A stretch of DNA of 64,000 bases, taken from Rhodocollybia butyracea (lineage: Eukaryota > Basidiomycota > Agaricomycetes > Agaricales > Omphalotaceae). The first letter of the stretch is position 1. The number at the start of each line of letters is the position of its first letter. The DNA lies in NCBI GenBank assembly GCA_015501585.1, contig JADNRY010000342.1, positions 1-64,000 of the forward strand. Reading direction: 5' to 3'. The position numbers were made by a program, and so were the translations under genes. Under the pieces are notes generated by a model. The model was not told the DNA's origin and did not search any database. It saw only the letters and a program-made list of their open reading frames with translations. Positions 59,669 to 64,000 of the stretch are shown here, in pieces.

Positions 59669-60372
59669 ATGATTGAGGTACGCATTATTACCATTGAATA
59701 TGAACAGGGGGACATGTCCGAGATACTTTTTCAATACTGCTTCGAAAAAGTCCACCAGGCTCCTTTGGTACGAATTTTCCCTAGGCACATTGACAGAACC
59801 GGCAAGTACCGTGGTGGTTTAAAAGAAGCTCGTTTCGTACTCTTAGACTGTCAACCTCACCCATACTCGCATCCAAAATCACAAATATCATTCCGTCCGA
59901 GTCATGCCTCCAAAGTTAGATCCCTTGGTAATGGATTTCAAACCTTCGTATCTCTTACCAACGGAGCAGACCACGATCACGCAACTTTGCCAGAATGCTC
60001 GGGAAGTTCACAGCAACCTAAGAAGCTCGACTTTGGCAAGCGTTTATGCGGCGTAGGGCCTTTTTCTTGCTCCATTTCTGGTCTCATATTTATCTTCTTT
60101 TTTTTAAGGCCCCTGACCCGGTTCAGGGACTTCCTCGCAGATGGTGGCATACCACCGACAACGACACTGAACTCCATATCACGGTCAGATGGAATCGCCT
60201 GAGCCCTGGCGATCGAACCCATATCTATAAGAATGGAAGAGTGAACTTTAAACCGCAAAGGTCACCTAGGCTGGCGACCCGTGCCCTTCCTGAAGGGGAG
60301 GAACCTGATGATTCGGATGCCAGGTCGGTGGACTCGGTGGAATTCTGGGACGAGCCCACGACAGGGGATTAG
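59669..60372 (+). CDS. hypothetical coding region, structure uncertain
   Basis: The plus-strand frame from about 60110 to the stop at 60372 reads like a real C-terminus: WHTTDNDTELHITVRWNRLS, GDRTHIYKNGRVNFKPQRSP, then an acidic end EGEEPDDSDARSVDSVEFWD. Upstream, another frame (59669-60100) is open, with LPECSGSSQQPKKLDFGKRL near its end, but I cannot place a splice joining the two. Family not recognised. It could be an intron-bearing gene or a relic. Confidence 0.3.
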
Positions 60373-61664
60373 GTGCGTTTGGTTGTCTCCCAGGCTATAT
60401 ACGATCTAATCCTCACACTAGTGTTCCACCATAGCATGATGAGAGTAGCTGAATCGCTGAATTCATCGGAGATATTGTCTGGATTTGATATCACATTTTG
60501 TACAAATATGTAAGGATCTACGAAAGCGGCTAAACAAGTTGCTTATAAGAATCACTCATCAAAGTTCAACTCGTCCTCCCCGCTTCTCAGATGAACCCCA
60601 GACTAACGACTTCGGAATTGAGGCGGATCTTAGATAGTCTAGAAGATTGTTTTGGGGGTATGCAACATGAGAGCTAAATCGTTGAACGTACGAGTAAGTG
60701 GACTTCGGAGCCAGAGGTATGTCCAACTTGAATAGTACACTGGAACCCTTTCTCGCTAATTAAAGTATATGGATTCTCCCACCACATGACAGAGGCAAGG
60801 TAGGACCACTCTGCCCATCCGATTCTTCGCTTCTTAGAAGGATTAGGCAGGAATTTTTTTAACAGTCCAGGATGTGAAGAGATCGAAATGAACTTAGGAT
60901 ACGCGAGGCAAAACTTGCTGCACATATGAGTGAGTCGTTTGAGCCTGAGGTGTGTCCAACTTGAGCACTATCTGTTACATTCCTTTATTCTTGTACTCTT
61001 CTTGTATTCACGTTTATGATGCAGTGTTAGCTCCAAGCGAAGAGCGTCTCTGAACAGCCTGAGCAAACTTGGTGCCTGAACGCTGAACTTTAAAAATATT
61101 AGGCCAAACTGACAGTTTATTGCGTCCTTCACTACTAACCAGTGCCTGCTACCTTCTAGAACACGTTTAACTCTTCTATTTTCATCGGATACTGGATGCC
61201 TTGTCGGCTCTCGCTGACGCGTACGCTTTCTTTTGCACTGGAAGTTATCTAATATTCAGCGAAACTGAACATCTATCAACCGATGCTATACTACGTGACT
61301 CTTTCCTGAAGTATTTTCCCTTTACTAACGCTGATTTTAAGGCGTCTTTTGAACTTTGATCGCGCGATTGGAGGATTCGGGTCGCCTACATACGCGTGCT
61401 CTCGGTCGTACGAACTGTGACTAGCTCGAGATGATGGGAACCCGCCCCAGTTGAATTGCAAGAGGTGAGGTCACTTAACAGGATTTTGGCGGCTAACTGT
61501 TTGTATTGTGCCGAGGGGGGTGCTCTGCCCGATTGGTTGACAGTGCTATTAAATTGCTTCAGTTCATCGGTTTTCCAACTTTTCTTTTGTTCAGCTTCCC
61601 CCAGTTTCTTTCTAGCCAGCGTGTTGGGTTTGGCTGGCAGACTTGCCTCGATCGCTCTCCCGTG
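60373..61664. other. intergenic, nothing supported
   Basis: No exon chain or RNA gene seen. A short word, AGTGGACTTCGGAGCCAGAGGTATGTCCAACTTGA-like, recurs in part near 60690-60735 and 60935-60965. Confidence 0.4.
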
Positions 61665-62868
61665 TGCTTGGCATGTCCTCTGCCAAATCCAAGAGTGCTC
61701 ATGGTCAGTAAATTTTTTCCAATGTATGCACTGAGATCGAACTCACTGATGCGGTTCGCAGAACGCCACACTTCACGACAACCTCCCAGACGAGCTCATT
61801 CTACGCCTTGAGCTTTCGGTGTCCAGTTTAGAAAAAATACTGGAACATCCTGCGGTTCGAAGCTTGGCAGATAGAAGGTCGGCCAAGTTACCACACTACA
61901 AACTTCTCTTTCGATCAATGGTGACTTTTGAGTTCCAACGTCTCTTCCAAGAAAAATCCCCCACCTCCGAGCAGCATACTCTGGCTTTCAGCAAAATCGT
62001 CACCCTCGAGAAGAAAAATCTCCTCCAACAAGCTTTAAAGCATCTCCGATTAACCCTTCCTTCGTGCCCCCGAGCGAAACCTGCCTCTCGAAATTTGACA
62101 CCCGATCATTTCCTCCGTGAAGCTGGTGCTAAATCGCAACGGCCGAAAAAGAGCCAGAGTGTTAAGAAAGCACTGCCTCAAACGTATTTGGCATCGCCGA
62201 GCTCCTGCTCTTTCGAAAGTGGAAGTATGGCGAGCTCGTCGCCTACAGCATGGAGCCGACGCGAAACGGTTTCCCCAGACTCTGCGGCTAGTAGGGAGAG
62301 AATTATACGGGCATCGCCCTATCCCAGTCTTCCCTCGTCAATTCTCATGCCTTCCCCTGCATCATCGTCGAAAGTGGCACTCGAAGATTTTGACCAGATG
62401 CTCGAGCGTGGATTTGACGGCACCGGTTGGGTTACTGAGAACGATTGGACTCGAAGCTCTGCGATTTTTGAATACCCAGCATACTATGGGCTTCCACAGG
62501 TCGAGGGTAGTTCGCTCGAGCTCCTAGGATTCGAAATCTATTCACCAAAACTTTACTTTGGAATGGAGGCATGGCGGAAGCAGACTGCTCTGGCAGGAAG
62601 CCGAATTTTCGTGTTGGCTCTCCTAGCATCTCCGAGTCTCTAGGGCTAGAGATCCACCGACCACCCAACCCCTTATCTTGCTCACTCGTAGAGCCAGGAA
62701 TGGATTACTCGAGCTGGAGACGGGAGACTGACGTCTCAAACTCTGCGAGGGCTGTGCAGCCTTTGCTTCCTTCCGCACTTCCTTCTGCTGCTAAAGACGA
62801 CCAATGGTGGTTGGAGTTGGAGCGAGCTATAACCCCTAGGCTCCACAACGTTCAAATCGTCCCGGAAT
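61665..62868 (+). CDS. hypothetical Ser-rich protein with F-box-like start, frames uncertain
   Basis: From about 61761 the sequence reads NATLHDNLPDELILRLELSV, which resembles an F-box first helix, then FQRLFQEKSPTSEQHTLAFS. A Ser/Pro-rich middle (SPSSCSFESGSMASSSPTAW) and VALEDFDQMLERGFDGTGWV follow. The frame ends at 62643, but a second frame continues with GLEIHRPPNPLSCSLVEPGM and YSSWRRETDVSNSARAV to a stop at 62868, so one base is probably missing near 62580. A possible first exon MSSAKSKSAHG at 61675 ends at a GTCAGT donor but joins out of phase. Family unknown. Confidence 0.4.
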
Positions 62869-63570
62869 AGTTCTCAAAGCGACTATGTGTGGTTCACGGG
62901 TGTTTTAGCGATGTGTCTAGGAGTGGAAAGTGAGTAGGGAATGGGCCTGCGATTGACGTGGAATCTCTTACGACTCGAAGTACGAACCTCGATTTTCTTG
63001 ACTTTTTTGAAGGTGGACGTTGTACAAACGACTTTCTCCATTGGCATGTTTGTACCGACTGTCGGACTCCAATAAAGCATAACGCCGGGAGTCTGGGAGT
63101 TGGTGGACGAGGAGAGTGAGCTCGAGATGCGATTGATGGAGGTGTGAGTGTACGGGATACACTCCATCAGTCGCAGTTTGAGCTCCTCTTTATATCCTTA
63201 TCGACTATTTATTATACCTTATACTTACCTTAGTACAATAGTATTGACAGCGCTAATAGAGCTTGAATAGAGCTTGGTATTCCGTTTTGCCGTCTTTGTT
63301 TGATATCAGACCCTTTGACCTTGTTCTTTGTACAGGGGTTGTTGTTTTATTTTAATGTTTCTGTAGTAACGTTGCTTTGATGAAATGTCAACTCCTGTTG
63401 AACGTTGTTGAACGCTGTGGGTGACCGTAGTGGAAGTTGGTAACAAAATAAGCGCTCACCAAACACATGAATTTGCTCTCAACTCTCCGTTATCCGAGGC
63501 GCGGCCTGCGCTGGGTCTCGTGCTACTGAACGCACGATACTCGGCCTATTCCTCAGCTTGACAAAAAACT
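62869..63570. other. intergenic, nothing supported
   Basis: Short frames only; presumably includes the promoter of the FAD monooxygenase. Confidence 0.45.
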
Positions 63571-64000
63571 ATGAATCAAGAAGTCTCCAGCCTTCATGTA
63601 GCTATCATAGGAACAGGTATGGGCGGACTAGCAAGTGCTTTATCTTTAGCAAAACACGGTGTAACCACATATCGATGTTTACGAGACGGCGTCCAACCTT
63701 GGATTCGTTGGTGCGGGCATCCAGCTCGCGCAAACATGGAAGGATATTGAATAAACTTGGATGCTGGGAACCGATAGCGAAAGAGGCTACAGAGATCAAG
63801 GTAGCGAGCATTAGACGTGAGTTTTAGATACTCGTGCATTTAACCAAGTAATTTCTCATTTGATCTACAGAGCACGATAGCAACAATGAATTAGGCCATG
63901 TAGATTTTTCCTACGTAGGCAGAGACTATGGGATACCTCATATGGTGGGACATAGGTCTTCGTTAGCAGAGGGAATGTACGAAGCCTGCAAGAAAGAAAA
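63571..64000 (+). CDS. FAD-dependent monooxygenase (salicylate-hydroxylase-like), 5' part, runs off the window
   Basis: Flavoprotein hydroxylase of the UbiH/salicylate-hydroxylase type. It starts MNQEVSSLHVAIIGTGMGGL with the FAD-binding GxGxxG motif, then ASALSLAKHG. The match continues in other frames: HIDVYETASNLGFVGAGIQL, then NKLGCWEPIAKEATEIK. So at least two small losses lie in exon 1: about two bases near 63667, and one C in LAPNM near 63734. An intron (GTGAGT at about 63817 to CTACAG at 63871) leads to VDFSYVGRDYGIPHMVGHRS and SLAEGMYEACKKE at the window edge. The HMVGHRSSLAEGMYE stretch is typical of the family. Confidence 0.75.

Overview
The window looks like chromosomal DNA of a filamentous basidiomycete, most likely an Agaricomycete. 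The coding genes are split by many short GT-AG introns of about 50-60 bases. The gene families are typical of that group: solo F-box proteins with a coiled N-terminus, NmrA-like oxidoreductases, a fungal rhodopsin-like membrane protein, a GH5 exo-beta-1,3-glucanase, a Fus3/Kss1-class MAP kinase and several Agaricomycete multi-pass membrane proteins. tRNA genes carry an intron next to the anticodon, and there is a copia-type LTR element. No operons, CRISPR arrays or bacterial signals are present.

Layout. 1-9.1 kb is a graveyard: two duplicated blocks (A and B) in the order A1-B1-B2-A2, plus broken pieces of a CE16 (GDSL) acetylesterase. 9.6-10.7 kb is an intact short-chain dehydrogenase. 10.8-11.6 kb holds three decayed tRNA-Asn copies. 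12.8-20.9 kb is ordinary gene space: a C2H2 plus Zn2Cys6 transcription factor, a hotdog thioesterase, a rhodopsin-like membrane protein and an F-box protein. 21-30.5 kb is a tandem duplication of an F-box/NmrA segment. It leaves two intact NmrA genes, two full F-box genes facing each other and one truncated F-box, with a young gag-only copia element (identical-looking 166-base LTRs, GTTGG target duplication) in copy 1. 32-38.5 kb has the MAP kinase and the GH5 glucanase.

38.9-49.3 kb is the most unusual part. Two different tRNA genes have each been tandemly amplified together with flanking DNA. There are four tRNA-Glu(CTC) units around a membrane-protein gene. There are also six tRNA-Asn units, each carrying a decaying copy of the 3' end of the neighbouring FAHD1 gene. 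FAHD1 itself (49.4-51.8 kb) has unusually long introns, one with a minisatellite. 52-64 kb holds a small single-pass membrane protein, repeats, a GNAT acetyltransferase, a dead multi-pass membrane protein, weak hypothetical genes and the start of an FAD monooxygenase that runs off the window.

A recurring oddity: several well-conserved genes (MAPK, GH5, FAHD1, GNAT, FAD monooxygenase) are full length except for single-base losses that fall mostly in short homopolymers. Either this is uncorrected sequencing error or a striking set of recent lesions; the coding calls below note each case. All exon joins were worked out by eye from splice motifs, frame and family conservation, without transcripts.
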